DNA of 64,000 bases from Vitrella brassicaformis (Eukaryota; Sar; Vitrellaceae), in assembly GCA_001179505.1 (NCBI GenBank), contig CDMY01000938.1, forward strand, positions 124,883 to 188,882, read 5' to 3'. Position 1 is the stretch's first letter, and the number at the start of each line of letters is the position of its first letter. The notes below the pieces were generated by a model. The model made no database searches and had not been told where the DNA came from. It saw only the letters and a list, made by a program, of their open reading frames with translations. The position numbers were made by a program, and so were the translations under genes. Shown here one piece after another: positions 48,101-63,100 of the stretch.

Positions 48101-51100
48101 GCTAATGCTCTGAGGATGAGTGAAAGCCTCTCGGTGCCGGCCAGCCCGTCTCTCGCTTCCCTGCTCGACGTGCAGCCGCGGAGCATTGTGGAGTCTGTCT
48201 CGACCGAGATTCTGCTCACCTTCAGCCCCATTGCCTCTTCTCTTCCTATCGCCTGCCGGCTCTTCCCAAGCGGCAGCGACGTCTTTCTCACTGGCAGCGG
48301 GCCGCAGATGGGGTGTCTGGTCACCATGACGCTTCCAGGCACGTACTCTCTGCAGCTGCAGTACTCATTCGCCCCTTCCCTGACCGCATGGGTCGACACG
48401 GGTTATGACATTCGGGCGCTCGCACGAGTGCAGCCGACGGGCATCTTCCCAGAGCAGATATGGCTTGAGGAAGAGGCCAGTGAAAGCGCCAGCACGGTGA
48501 CAGTGCTCGTCAAGGGCAGTGGCTTCGGTGTCGTGAATGATGTCGAGTGTGCGCTCTTTGGCGGCACTGGGCAGACGGTGACGTCCGACACGGCAACAGT
48601 GGCGAGCGACACTGTGCTTCTATGCAGCTTTGCAACCAGCGGCCTTCGCAGCCTGGTACAGCACACGAGCGGAGACACCGTCGTCGAGCTGAGGGTCAGG
48701 ACGTCAGACGGCATCACCGTCTTCCCCTTGCCTGTCGATGGGTCCAGCCAACTCCTGCTCACCCTCGTCACCGCCCTCGTCACTACCTTTGCCACGCACG
48801 AAGACGCGCCGACTCTCGGGCGACAGCTCAACCTCAGCGGCCTCACCTTCCCGGGCTCATTGGTCGACCAGGCCTTCGTAGACAATCAGCTGACACAGGA
48901 CAGCGGTTGGGGCTGCGACTACCGCACAGGAGCTCTCCACATGAGTCTCGCTGCAGCCAGGATTAACACAACACAGCTGTCGTGTCTCGTCCCCTCATCC
49001 ATCGCCTCCATCGGAGGGGCGGTCGACCATCTTGCTGCGGGCTATCCGCCGGCTGCTGTCCAGTCAGCCGTCGAGACACCAGTGGATGTCGGCGCCACAT
49101 TTCATCGCCTGATGCCGGGACTGAGGTCCTCGCCGACACCAAGCACCCCAGCCATCGTTGCCGGATCTGTCTCAGTGCTCGTCAAGACAAGGCAATTGAT
49201 CGCGTCAGCTGGGACATACCTGGCATCACTCTATGCTTCGGTGAGCTTCACGATCGACCGCGTGTCGCCCGATACTGTGTGGGAGGGGGTTTCTGTCCGA
49301 GTCATGATCGATGGGACGTTTTCAAGCGGCATCTTTCCCTCCAGCCTGCACTGCAACTTCCAGTACACGCTGACCTCTGGAGCTGCCGGACAAAACACCG
49401 TTCCTGTGGTGCAAGTGTCGACCAACACGCTTGTTTGTGAGGCGGCGACGTTTCAAGCCGTAGATGCGCAAGGGATCTCTGTGGGGCTTCAGCGCTCCCC
49501 TTCTGTCAACGAAGTGCCATTGGCTGTGAGCCCCAACAAGCTATCCGTCCTGCCAGTGCCAATTGCTACAGCCATGGCGCCGTCAAGTGTGTGGAGCCTG
49601 ATGCCGCTGCCGTATTTCATCCAGGCTGCTGGTGTGCCGGTGTCGCCTCACGTGACGGCTGAGTGCCGCTGGGCAGTCATGGCACTGACGACAGACGCCA
49701 AAGCGAAGGCAATGCAGGTTGGCGATGTGGTGGCGACCTTCGCGACGATCGACTCAAGCACTCAGCTCAGCTGTTGGAGCCCGCGATTTGACGATCTTTC
49801 GGCTGCATCGGTGGGTCTCTCCGTCTCGTTTGTCTATGCGGACATGACTCTTGCCGCCACACACATACCTATTGCGAGCAACGCCACAACGATCACCGTC
49901 GCCAGCAGCATCCCTGTCGTGTCATCGGGCAGACACCTGCCCCTGCAGCTGAGCCACAACGTTGCGACAATCCCTGCCTCTGGCCTGGTCGCTTCCCTCC
50001 CCTCCACAGTGCACATCAAGTCTACGGCCAGCCTCTTCTCTGTCCTCGACCACACGAGCTTCCACTGTGTGTTCGATAAGGTCTTCAACGGCAATGCGGC
50101 CACCACAGCGGCACTTGCACTGTCTGCCGACACACTCGTGTGCACAATGCCGCCGTCGAACGAGGCCCGGCTGACGGAGCTGCGTCTCGAGACCAAGCAC
50201 GGAGCTCTGGTGCAAGTGTGGGAGTTCCGCTACATCGCCGATTTGCAAGGGGAGTGGTTCACCCACGGCGAGAGCATGCAGGGCCTGTCTCTACAAACAG
50301 CTGACTTTGTCCTCGACGGCGACCTGAAGAGCAGCTTGGAAGGCCTTGCGCCAACATGCCAAATCGATGTATACGACAAGGCCGCCCCGTCACAACCGTG
50401 CGGCCCTCCACAAAGCAGTGCCGCGTGTCAAGCGACGGTTACACAGGACGGGGTTCTCCAGTGTGCGTTTCAGCCACCCCTGGCCGACACGACGTGCAAC
50501 CGCAACACGGCTGGAGTGCGGCTCTCCATCTTGTGTGACGACCAGCATGTCTGTGCTGACACGGCGCTTGAGTTCTCATCTACTGTGGTTACGAGCGATG
50601 CTGGCCTGGCCAGGACGGTCATTCCCATCTGGAGAGATGCTCCTGTGGAGCTGGCCTTGTTGGCTGCAAGCGAAGATCAGCTGGCGGACTTGTCGTCCTT
50701 CCCGTCCCCGCTTGCATGCCACCTTCACACGGTTCACACGGAGACGACATGGCAGTCCACACAGGGGTCGGTCACATTGAGCCCGTCCGGCTCCTCGTCC
50801 GCGTCACCAGTCACTGCTGCAGCCACTCTCTGTCGGTTGCCGCACGCCAGAGACACGGCTGGCCTTGCTGTGCAGCAGCTAGACGTGAGTGTGGCGGGCG
50901 TCTCCACGCCTGTCACCCGAGCGCTCTTGAGCATACACACAGCCCCTGGACACCTGACAGTGAGCCCGTCTTTTGGAGCGATGGCAGGGAGCGACGCCGT
51001 GCGTCTCGAGTTCACGTCCGACTGGGATTTTGCTACCATTTCTACTGCCCTTGATAGCTTCTATTGTCTTTTCATCGATCAGTATAGCGGTGCGAGAATT

Positions 51101-54100
51101 GAAGTCCCTGTGATCGACATCGTTGACTCGACGCTCACCTGCCAGAGCCCCCTGCACGTCGAGAGCACCCGACGGTCTCTGGTGGGGGGTGGCTGGACAT
51201 CGTCGAGACAGCTGGAGGTCCGACTTATGCTCAAGAAGACATTTCCTCTCACCAATCCACCGGACTCACAGCTCAGCGTCGTGTCCACGTCTCTTTCCTA
51301 TGGTCTCTTCACTTTCGTCGATCCTCGGTGGACTGCGGTCATGATTTCCGCCCCGTTTTCCACCACTGGAGTCGTCAGTGACGGCCTCACGCCGTTGCGT
51401 AACCTCTCACCGAGCAGCGCGCTTCTGATTTCCTCGATGGGGAGCGGGGCATTGCCGCCCCTGGAGCTGACTGTCGACAGCGCTTTTCAATTGTCGCGGA
51501 CAGACATGTCGTGCCGCTTTGTGGATTTCACGGAGTACGTCAAGGGGACACAGCCATCGGGTATCCCTCTCGGAGACACACAAGCGACGGTCACCAGCAG
51601 TAGCCGACCCTCGAAGGTGACCTGCCCTCTCCCAACCATCCCTGTGATTGGAACTTATGAAGATCGCTTCCTTTCTCTGTCACTCGAGTCGTCCTGGACA
51701 GCGGCACCCTACAATGACGAGTACCTGGCTGTCATTTCTAAGACGACGCACTTGCTTACACAGAGCACGTCAACGGAGCGAATCGACGCCACACACATCG
51801 CCGTGTCTTCCGTCTTCACCTCTCAAAATAACGAACTTGTCATTCCCGCAACGGTGCTACCGAGGTGCGCTCTGCTAAGCGACACGGCGTCGATCGCCCC
51901 CTCTGTGTCATCGGCCGCTGTCTCGAACTACCGCGGCATTGCGTGCAAGTGGGCAAGTGTGGCAGCGGGGTCGTCTCCTGTCCACGCTGCGGCTGGCGGC
52001 AGCCTCAATCGGGGCTCCTTCGTCTTCGATCCCCGTGAGGTGGACCTGTCCATGGCTGGTTCGGCAGTCACGGTGTCTCAGCTGCCACCCGACCAGGATC
52101 CGGCGTCACTGACCGGCGATGGCGCTGCACAGCCTCTGATTGCGGGGAAGACATCTTGTTTCAGGATGCTGTATCCTCAGGAGCTTTCGATCCAGTCCGC
52201 TCAGCTGACACTATCTTTGCTGTTGGAGACAGCCTTCACCTCCCCCGCAGCCCAGTTCTCATCCACTGCTGTCACTCTCTCAGAGCCCTGTCAAGTGGGG
52301 ACCGCCACCCAGAGTCCCAGTCAGCTGCTCAGCGGGAAAAGGCAGATACTGCTGTGCTGTGCTGTGCCTGCAACACCGCCATTCATAGCCGGGCTGGCTT
52401 ACATCGAGCTGGCTGCACCTGCCCTGCAAAGCGCCACTATCTTGCTCGACATTCAGTCCAGCACAAGCAGTGTGACTCTCGAAGCTCCGCTGAGCCCTCT
52501 CCCCTTCTACCAAACCGCTGTCGAGGCGTCGGTTGCCCATGATTTGGTTATCGCCAGCGGCACTTTAGCGAGCCAGAGTGTCGCGGTGCCTGTAGACGGG
52601 GCGACCATTGGTGATGAGGTGGCGTGTGTGTGGTACTTTGAGCAGCAGAGCGAGCCGGCAATCACACTGGGAAATGTGCAGACAAGCGGGATCCTCACCT
52701 GTCCATCGCCAGAGGTGCCGTCATCTCTCAGGACAGGCAGGCTCTTCACCGGTCGAGCGGTCAGCCACCTGGCTGTCAAGGCGCTCGTGGATGACCTGAG
52801 TCGCAGTGAGACGGTCCAGTCCACAAGCACATCGGTCGTCATTCATTCTGCTGGTGGCACCCCCTTCGTCGCCGTGCAGCTCTCGACCATCGCCTGGGTC
52901 GGCCCCAACTTGTGCCGTGTCCGAGCAAGGGACCTTCATGTCTCTATCGAAGCGTTGCGGTTCACCTTGTCGGACTCCAGCGACCGTGCTCGAGTGCAGA
53001 GTGACATCACCAGCAGCCTTGAGTGCGTGTTCAGACGCAAGAAGGGTGTCAACAGCGGCACGAGTCCAGCTGCGGTGCGGACATTGGCTCGCTTGTACGG
53101 CAAGGCAGGGATGGTGGAGTGTGGGTGTCCCGACGGGCAGCACTTCGCCTCCGACGCATTGCCATCTGGATCATCCCTGCTGACTTTGGAGGTCGACATG
53201 AACGGTAAGGCACACACGAGAGTTCATGTCTCTGCACGATCAATGTATATGTGTTGTGTCTGCAGGGATCATTGTGAGTGAGCAGGCCGACGTTGAGATG
53301 CAGATGACACCCGAGGCTGCATGGCAATTGGCCACGCCAGTCCCATGGCCGGCGTCCTCTCCATCACGACCGACGGTGGCAATCTTCGACGGTCTGCACA
53401 CGATTTACGTGTCCAAGGACGACGCCCCCTCTCCTTCGCTAACCAACACCTTCACAGCCTCTCTCTGCTTTATCAACGGCGGCCAGGGATACCTCACAGA
53501 GAGCCCCTTGTCTTCACAGCACCTGGTGTGCTACATTCCCCCTCTCCCTGCCCCTGCGTCGCCCTCCTCGCCCCTCGCTCTCCTGGTCGGTGACTCGGGC
53601 ATGGCTGCATGGGAGGAATACCCCATTTTGGACAGAGATGATAGCACCTCCGCGCTGCACATTCAGCATGAGACGCTACCTACCATTGTATCGGTCAACC
53701 CTGCTTTCATCCGAGCGTCTTCGTCCGCCGGCAGCGGGACAAATGTCCGTGTCTCGGGTACCAACTTCTTCGAGACGTGTCGGTGCATCATTGGCACCCC
53801 TCGGACAGGCACAGGAGGTGCTCGCTATACCGCTGCTGATGTGCTCTTTGCGTCGAGCGGCATCACGTCAGGGCTGGACATCCAGCCCGCAACAGAATCT
53901 GTCTTTGTCGGCGCTACCACAATCGACTGTCTGATCAGCCCCTGGACAGAGGCCATCAGTGAGGTCTACCTGGCTGTCGAGTGCACAAAGGAGTCCCTCA
54001 CTTCCCTGCAGAACCAGATTGTGGCATCCAGCCTGGTCAGGCTCGCCGTCGTGCCTTTCGACATCGCTTTGTTGGCGCGCTCTTCAGTCCTGGTTGGGCC

Positions 54101-57100
54101 ACAGACGCCTGTAACGATCGAGGGGAAGGGCTTCCTGCAAACGGGTCTGCTGAGCTCCCTCGGTTCATCGACGGCTTATGAGATGAATGTGGTGTCTCTG
54201 ATGGAAGGGTTGGTGCATCCCTTGCTGGACTTTACTTCGGTCCCGATGGACACACTTGCTCAGGTAAGTTACAGACAGGCAGCTACAGGCTGATTGATAT
54301 CTGCGATATATATGCTGTCTCGTGTGCAGGGCCTGGCGCCAGCACGGCTGTCCGTTGCCAGCTCACTCAGCGTGGCCCTACAGCTGCAAGAAGGAGCCAC
54401 CACCCGCCAGGTCTCCATCACCGACACAAAGACCCTCTCACTGACATCGCTGCCTGTTCTCCAAGACGCCCACATGCTAACGTCCTTCTCTCGCCTCGCT
54501 GTGGCAATGCACTTTGACATCGACATAGTCAAGGACAACCTTCGGTGCTACGTGGGTGATCGCGTGACCGCTCTGTCCGCGACATCTCACCTGTGGTTCG
54601 AGAGCAAAGCGCCTTTGCTGGACCACAGCCGGAGCGTCATCTGTGACGTGGCGTCGACCCGCATGGCTTTCTCCGCCGCTGAGCCCAACTCCCTCACTTC
54701 GACGCTCCGCTCGCTCTTCGTCTTCGATGCGCTTTATCGCCACGCATACAGGTCGTTCCATTTCAACACCATATCGAGGCCGCAGCCTCACATTACATCC
54801 TTCGCGCCGCGGACGCTGCCCTTCGATGCCACGACCGTCGACTCGGGCATATTTATCGACGTATATGGCTATGCATTCCCGACGGACTCGCTTCCTGACC
54901 GCCCACTCGACTGTTATGTCCATTTTGGCGACCGCCAGGCCCGACAGACAGCCGTCCTGAGCGACACGCACATTCGTGTGACGCCGCCGTTGATGACGGC
55001 TGCAGTCAGCCTGCCGATAGAGCTGCGATGCACTCAGTCTGTGAGCCCCGCAGCCCCAGTGCCCCTGAGCCACATGCCAGTGTGGCAATCGGTGGCGGTT
55101 GCATCCTCCTTGTCGATTGGCGGAGGGTCGTATTTCACCTTCACGTCTCTTCCGGTGATCGAGGAGGTGGCGCCCCGGCAGTTCTCGTCCCTGGACGCCC
55201 CCCTCCTGACTGTCCATGCTACGGGTCTGTCTCGCACAGAGAAGGCCTTCTGTCTCATAGGCTCCACGGCTGTGGCTGCCGAGGTCCTGACGTCGAACTT
55301 CCTGCGGTGTCGATGCCCCGTCTTGCAAGATGGAGAGACAGATGTGCAGATCGCCATCTCGGTCGATGGGGTGTGGTTCTCGCCACCCTGGACGCAATTA
55401 TTGAGGATACAGCAGCGGGTGCGCTTGGTCGATGTCACGCCGTCGACCGTCCTGACATCCGGAGGGACAACTCTTGTAGCCACGGGGTACAACTTCCATA
55501 TCTCTCCGACATACGGCGTGTTCGATAGCGGGCCGTCTGTCGAGTGTCGGCTTGGCAATGAGGTGATGGTGCGGGCGATTGCCGCCACATCAACTGAGGT
55601 GACATGTAGCATCCCGCCCCTTCCCCATGTGGAGAAGGAGATTGTTGACGCTGGCACAACCTCGACAACTCTCCCATTCACGCTGGTGTGGGACACCCAG
55701 GGCCTGCTGACGCCGGAGACATCTGCCAGCCTGACCGTCACTGCCCGCCTACCCCCCGCCTTCTATCTCGTGTCTCCTGCGGTCGTCTTGCCACCCGGTG
55801 GCGCCACAATCACCCTCAATGGAGTCGGTCTGGATGTGGCGTCGAATGCAAGGTGCGTCTTCATGGGTGCCACGAGCACTACGGTCGGCAGCATTTCGTC
55901 TACAGCGGTCAGCTGCCCCGTGCCAGCGTTGAGCAGTCTGCAGCTTGGGCCGTCGTCCACATCACCGCCCGTCGACACGATGATTCAGGTGGCCTACGAG
56001 GACAGCAGTGGCAACATAGTGGTGACGATCGATACCGGGCTGATGATCCGATACGTGGAGCCCCCGATGCTCAACACTACTCTCCCAGCCACCATGTGGG
56101 TGGGGCAATCTCTCTTCGTCAAGGGCGACGGCTTCCTCACCTCCCCCTACGTCATGCAATGCAAGCTGGACGCCGTCAGCTTTGACCCGCCATCAGCTGC
56201 CCCACTGCCCTCCTACACCGAGACGGCTAAAGTCCACTCAGACAGCCTGCTCGAGTGTCCGGTGAACGCAGGCCTCACTGATGAATACATCCAAGTCAGC
56301 GTATCCCTCAACGGCCAGGAGTGGACGCCCGTGGGAACAATCGTCGCGCCAGGGGACGCGCAGAGGCTCGTCAGCCCTGCCACCGGGATATCGGCCCTTA
56401 CACCTGCAGTGCTGCCCACCGGCAGCTTCGGCAAGGTGACGTTCAGTATCACCTCGACGTGGAGCGAGGTGCATGTGGCGGACAATCTCCTCTGCGTGGC
56501 CGCCGATGTGGATTCCCCTCTGACGAATGCAGTCAAGATCGCCGTGCCCGTCGCTGTCGAGAGCTCTGTGGTCGAGACCACCGGTGTGACGAGCCTCGTG
56601 GCCTCTTGCATCTTCCCCCCTGTAGCCTCGAGCAACTACACCGTGGACCTCATTAGCGCCGCTCGGAATTGGGGCACTGCAAACGATCAGCCCACTCTGC
56701 TGTCCCTGACGGTTGCCAGTGCTGGTGTCTCTACAGCAGCTGCTGTACCACTGGAGGTCATTGAGACACAGCCAGATCTCTTGGTGAGAAGCGTCAGTCC
56801 CTATTTTGGATTCGCCGACACGATGACTGAGGTGCTGGTCAGCGGCCTGTCCTCCATCGATCTCATTACCGCCTGTGCCTTCGGCTCGCCTTCCACTACA
56901 TCACCACTTTCCTTCGACCCCGCCATCCAGTCGCCAGCTGAGGTGGAGTTTCTCTCCAATGGGACAATCAACTGCACGGCAGTGGCTCAGCCCTTCCGTG
57001 ACCCGCCCATCGACAGGCCCCTCTACGGAGGAGTGCAGCCTGTGTATGTGCAGTACAGCAACCTCCACTGGGTCGACACGGGCACCGCCTTCCTGTACCT

Positions 57101-60100
57101 CCCCAATCTGGTGGTCGAGTCCGTGCGGCCTTATGCGGGCAAGAATGTGGGAGGCGATGACATCACCGTCAAGACCAGTCCTCCCGACGAACTGGCTTCT
57201 CTCGGCTTCCCGCCGTGCACGGTCGACAGCTGTCGGTGTCTCTTCACCTCTCTGGACAACTTGACTGTGGTGGAGGTGGTGGGCACGTGGAACGCAATCG
57301 ATGGGAGCATCACTTGTGTGACGCCCGATGTCTCTGGAAGCGGCTTTACAGGTGAGCCAGGATCACCTGTGCTGTCGATTGTCGTGCCATCATTTCCTGT
57401 GTGTGTACATGTTTGCAGGTCCGATGAGGGTGTCGGCGTCTGTGGCCGGCGGCCTTGTGTGGAGCCGATCCGATGCTCTGTTCGAATTCTATGACACGCT
57501 GGGCTTCACTGGTGTGGCTCCGGACCTGACCAACGCCCTCGGAGGGACAGTCGTCACTATCACAGGCAGCATCCCACTCATCACAGACGGTACGCATCCT
57601 GCCACTGCACGCGCACGCTCATATGCACCGCCGTCTCACTCTCATGCAGGCGCAGTCTACTGCCGTTGGTATGCGACATCTCCCGATATCAACCAGCCCT
57701 ATGACGTCGCAGCCATCAACATCAGCGCCACCGAGGTGCTCTGCCTAGTGCCGTCACGATACCGATTCTTCAACTTCGTCCCAGTACCAGTGGGCGCTCA
57801 CCTGCTGCTCAATGTCTCGGTGTCTGGGGAGCCCTTCGTGTGGGAGGAAGTGTCGCCGCCACTGGCGCAGCTCGAGCAGCATGAGACGCCGTCACGCGCC
57901 GACGCATCCCTTCTTGTCACGCCACCGAAGAGCTTCAAAGAGGGAGGCGCCACCATCGATATCACCGGCACAGACATGAGGACCGACTTCCCGTCGCTGG
58001 CTCGCTGCCGCTTCCACCTGATGGAAAACGGCGTGTCAAGGTATGAGCTGGCCGTCAACGCCACGCCAGTCAGCACAAGTGTCGTCCAGTGTGTCGTGCC
58101 GGCCCTGACTGACATCAGCCTGACCCTGGCGCCGCCACAGAGCATCCAGGTGGACCTCTCTTTCGATGGGGGCGCAACCTTCTCAGCGCTGCACGGCCTC
58201 ATCAAGTACGAGCCCGACTCAGCCTTCACCCGCAACATCACCAATGACGATGGGACGGTGACCAGCCAGACGCCCATCGGCCTTATCGGGTCGGGCATGA
58301 TCCTCAGCGAGCAGCTGTCGTGCCGCTACACCCGGTATGACCCCCTGCCCGAGACGGTGTACCCCCCTGTGCTGGCGGAGTGGCAGAGTCCCGACGAGAT
58401 GCGGTGCGGCCTGATTACTGTCACGGAGGGTTTCCATCGGGTGGAGTACTCCATCGATGGGCAGATCTTCAAAGACACGGGGCTCGTCTACACGGTCTAT
58501 TCGACGCCTACGTTGGTCACCATCGATCCGCAGAGAGGGCCCTACACGGGAGGCACCATCGTCAGCATCATAGGCAGCGACTTTGTGGCAACCCCGCGGC
58601 TGTCCTGCGCTTTCAACGACACGATTGTCCTCGTGTATAACTTCATCAGCTCGAGCGAGATCCAATGCGTCTCTCCGCCTGCCCAACAGCCCGGCCTGGT
58701 CCTTGTAAAGGTTTCTCTTAACGGCATCGACTTCTTCGGCAACTTCACATTCGAGTATCTGCCTCTGTACAACGCGACAAGTGTCAGTCCATGGCACGCT
58801 TGGAGCTGGAATGACCAAGTGAGCAACCCACGGACACCCTCCTTGCGAGCTATGTCAATGTCTGATCATGTGTTCCTCTCTCTGTTTGTCAGGGTTTCTT
58901 GGTGCTGGAGGGAGACGGCCTTGTGGATCCAATGTCGTGTCAGTTTGGAGACCTGCCGTCAGAGGTGGCGCCTCACGTGTGGCCGTCCAACAGCTCGATG
59001 GCATGTGTCTCGCCAATCCTGCCCCTGCCAAAGCGGCCTAGCCCCGACATGTGGGACCGTGCAGAAGACCACTTTCTCACCTTCGTTGAGGTGAGCAAGG
59101 ATCATTTCCTTGTGATGTGACGCGATGGGCCATCTTGTTCTCTCTTCAGGTGTCTCCCAACGATCAGGACTTCAGTCGGCTTCGACGGCAGTTCCTTTGG
59201 TATGAGCCTCCCATGGCCACCCACAGCTCACCCGGGGCCTTCCTATCAGACAGGCCGATCAGCACAGACTTCTACGTCTTTGGGCAGTACTTCCGCCGTC
59301 TGCTGAGCGAGAGCTTCCTCTGCAAGATGGTCGTCTCATGGATGAACGAGACACAGGCCGAGATGGAGCTGCAGGCCGCTGCTGACGATCCCAATCTCAC
59401 CGCCGCCATCCAGGAGCGCCTCGACAGCCACTGCAACAATCTGACCTTCCTGGCAGCCAACGACCCAGGATTCAGCATCGGCAACTACACCGAGGGCGCC
59501 AACAAGAGCTCGTACCTCTCGCCGAACGTCCTGCGCTGCCAGATACGCATCGACACGGCGTTTGTGCCTCTTGTGCCCGACGTGTGTCCAGGGAAGCATC
59601 GCCTCCCGTATGCACTTGAGGTCGCACGGACGCCCGAGATGTGGTCGGGGGCGGCCACATCGAGCAACAATGTGTCGACGGGGACCGCCGATATATGGAA
59701 GCCGCCGATCAGCCCCGATGACACATCGCCGCCGGAGGTCCCGTGGGACAAGACACATGCATTGGGCGGTGGCTACCCAAGGCTGGGCAGCCCCTCTGTG
59801 TCGTTCGCTGTGCAGCTGAGAGAACCCATTCCAAAGACGCAGGTGAGAGAAAAAAGAGGGGGAAGGAGCCGGCCATCGGGTTTCACATACATTTTGTTTG
59901 CATTATATTCAGCTGCACATCCTGGTCGGGGACAATTTGGTAGAAGAGCTGGTCCCGGCCGACGCATGGACATTCGACGGCGAGGAGACGTACCGCCCCG
60001 ACCCAGCAACCTTCAACGCGTCAAACGCCACCTTTCCCTTTCCAGCGGTCATGCTGCCCGGTATCGTCACCATCACCGTTATCAACCTGCCGCCGTTCAC

Positions 60101-63100
60101 ATCGGTTCCGTCTGGAGGTCAGTTTGAGGCCATCCGGGTGGCCTTTGGGGACGATCGGGTGGCGTGGTACAACGTGGCCAGAGTTAGGTACAACCCTATA
60201 CCGAAGGACACGTACTATCGTGTGGGTTGGCACATGACGGAAGGGGTGCAGCCGTGCCCGACGGGCCACTACTGCCCTGGCGATGTGATCAGCGCACTGC
60301 CGCAGGAGATCGCCGCGACGCACAGCGTGCCATGCCCACCTGGCACCTACCACATCGAATTCGTCAACGGGACGATCGTGTGCTCGCCATGTCCGCAGGG
60401 GACATACTGCCCCTTGCCTGCCGAAGGCATGCCTCATAAGTATGTCCATCCATCCATCCATCTATCTACTTTCAGACGGCACACTGCAGTCAAATATGTC
60501 TCTCTCTCCGTTTCCTTTTGGGTGAGCAGGTGTCCTGGTGGCTATGTGTGCGACGGCACCGGGGGCCTTGACGCTCTATTGCCTCTCTGTCCGGCCGGCA
60601 AGCTCTGCTACCGGGAGATTGCGACAATCGGGGAGGAGATCACCACCCTTACCCCACCCCAATACAGGCGGCTTTCGGATGAGATGCCTCTGGAGAGTGA
60701 GGACAATTCCTATTTTGACGACATTGACGCAGAAACGCGAGACCTTGCGAGTGGGCTGCCCCTCATCAGCCTCTTGGTCTCGAACGTGTCGGATTGCCCT
60801 GCCGGATGGTAATTAGCAAATGGGATTCCTTCGTCACACGCATATGCCTCTCCCTCTTGGCGGTGTGGCTGTGTGCGTGTGTAGGTACTGCCCGGCGGGA
60901 TCGACCATTGACCAGGTAAGGCAGCTAGCTCCACATGGCAAGACAGAAGGCCGTGTCATGTCTCTGTCTCTCAGTATGATTACACGTGGGAGCCGACCGG
61001 TCCGTCCCCAATGACCAAGTGTGCCATCCCGGGCATCGTTTGCCCCGAGGGAACGAGCATCCCATGGGGAACCGATGTCAAAGTACGCCGGACGTCAATC
61101 GTCACCTGTAGGCTCTTCCACCCCCGCTGTCTTGGCATTGTAGGTGCCGGCGGGTTACTACATCTCGCCTGAGCACGACGAGACTATCGAATGTCCGCCA
61201 GGATTTGCATGCCCCGAATATGGCTCGAATCCTCTTGCATGCCCTCCTGGCCAGTACCAACTCTCGCAGGTCCGTCGCAAAATGATGACGGCCGTGTCTC
61301 TCTGAGTTACTCTTGGGTACCTTCCGCACACGCAGGGTGCTGCCGAGTGTGCCACATGCACAGCAGGGACCATGTGTTCGGACTACGGCGGATCGCATCC
61401 CGAGATGTGCCCCCAGGGGTTTGTGTGCGCCCTCCCCGGCCGTCACGGCCCCACATACCTCTGTCCGGCAGGATCCTACTGTGACGAAGGCACGTTCACA
61501 CTCAACAGCTGGGTGGGTCAAAGGACTCACAGACACATACGGGAAGCCACCAGCAGTGGCGTGGCGTTTCTGTGTGTCACCAGAGCAACGAGACGAATGC
61601 GCCCCAGGTGTGTCCGAGGGGCACCTACTGCCTGCCAGGCACAATCCCGTGCGACCTTGGCGTGTGGGGCGTCAACTGCCCCAAGAAATGCGTCGAAGGA
61701 AGCTTCTGTGGCACGGTCGGCACACCACAGGAACCGACGGATAAATCGCAGAAGAGCACTCTCTCTGTGTCTGTGTCTGTGTCTGTGCTTCAGAATACGA
61801 CCAACCCAGGTGGTTCGTTCCTCTGTCCGCCTGGGTGGTACTGCCCCCGGGGCTCCTACCTGCCCCTCCCCGCCCCCCCTGGCTTCTTCGTCTCGGAGTG
61901 GGGCGCGCAGTATCCTGCCAAGTGCCCGCCAGGGAGCTACACCGACGAGTGGGCGTCGGTCAAGTGCCTCCTCTGTCCGGCTGGATTCGAATGCCCTCGT
62001 GACGGTATGTATGTCAACAGCGTCAGTCAGGCTGAGTGTTGTGTTTTCTACATGTGTATGCCGTCCCCTGCAGAGACGTTTGAGCCATCCATGTGCGGCC
62101 CGGGATTGTTCCGTGCGCTGGGTGCGTCCATCTTCTGCGACCCCTGTCCGCAGGGCACCTGGTCCAACCTGACCGCCCTCAAGAGCGCAGAAGAGTGCAA
62201 GAAATGCGCAGCCAGATACGCATGCACTATACTCGGTAGGCGGATGACGCAGCCAAAACGGCGATCCGATCGTCTAGAAATCTCTCTGTTGTAGGGATGA
62301 TGGTGTTTGCGCCGATTGAGGACCAGGACTGCAGCGACAACATCTGCTACCAGTTGTCGCAGGGACTGGACTGCCCGGAGGGATACGCGTGTGACGTCGC
62401 CACCACCTACTACACTCAGTTCGACCTCGAGTGCGCCGCGGGATACGTCTGCGACTTCCGCACACACCCTGACGAAATGTATGACCTTCAGTGCCCTGCC
62501 GGTAGGTATGCCAAGGGAGAGAGACGCGACACAAAAGCAGGCAAGCGACCCGATGCCTGTCTCTCTGTCTGTGTGTCTCTCTGTTTTTATGTGTCAGGAT
62601 ACTACTGCCAGAAGGCCACAGGGGAGTCAACAAAGTTTGCCTTCCCCTGTCCCCCCAACTTCTTTTGCCCCGAGGGCACGGCTGCCAAGCAGCTGGCCGA
62701 CGCCGCCAATCGGCTGCTGTGGCTGGCCTACGCCACGCAGCAGCTGCGGCTGCTGCAGGTCGAGGAGGAGGACCGCTCTGCCGAGTTTGTGCTGTGGAAC
62801 GTCAACGACTACCAGCAGGACTGGCAGCCTGACGACCCCGAGCTGTGCGACCTCTGCTGTCCCATGGGCACTTTGTCCAAACCGGGGTCGTCCAGCCCCG
62901 ATGACTGCATTCAACAGAAACTGGTCAGTGGGAGGCCGGTTGGGAGAACAATGGACGAGAATGCCGTGTCTTTGTCCCTAATGCCCTGCTGGTCAGGTGA
63001 TTCGTATAACGAATATCTATGAGGACAGATACATACCTCTCGATGACCCAATCTGGAACGCCACGTAAACAAAACCAATGGATGCAGCCATCTCTCTCCG

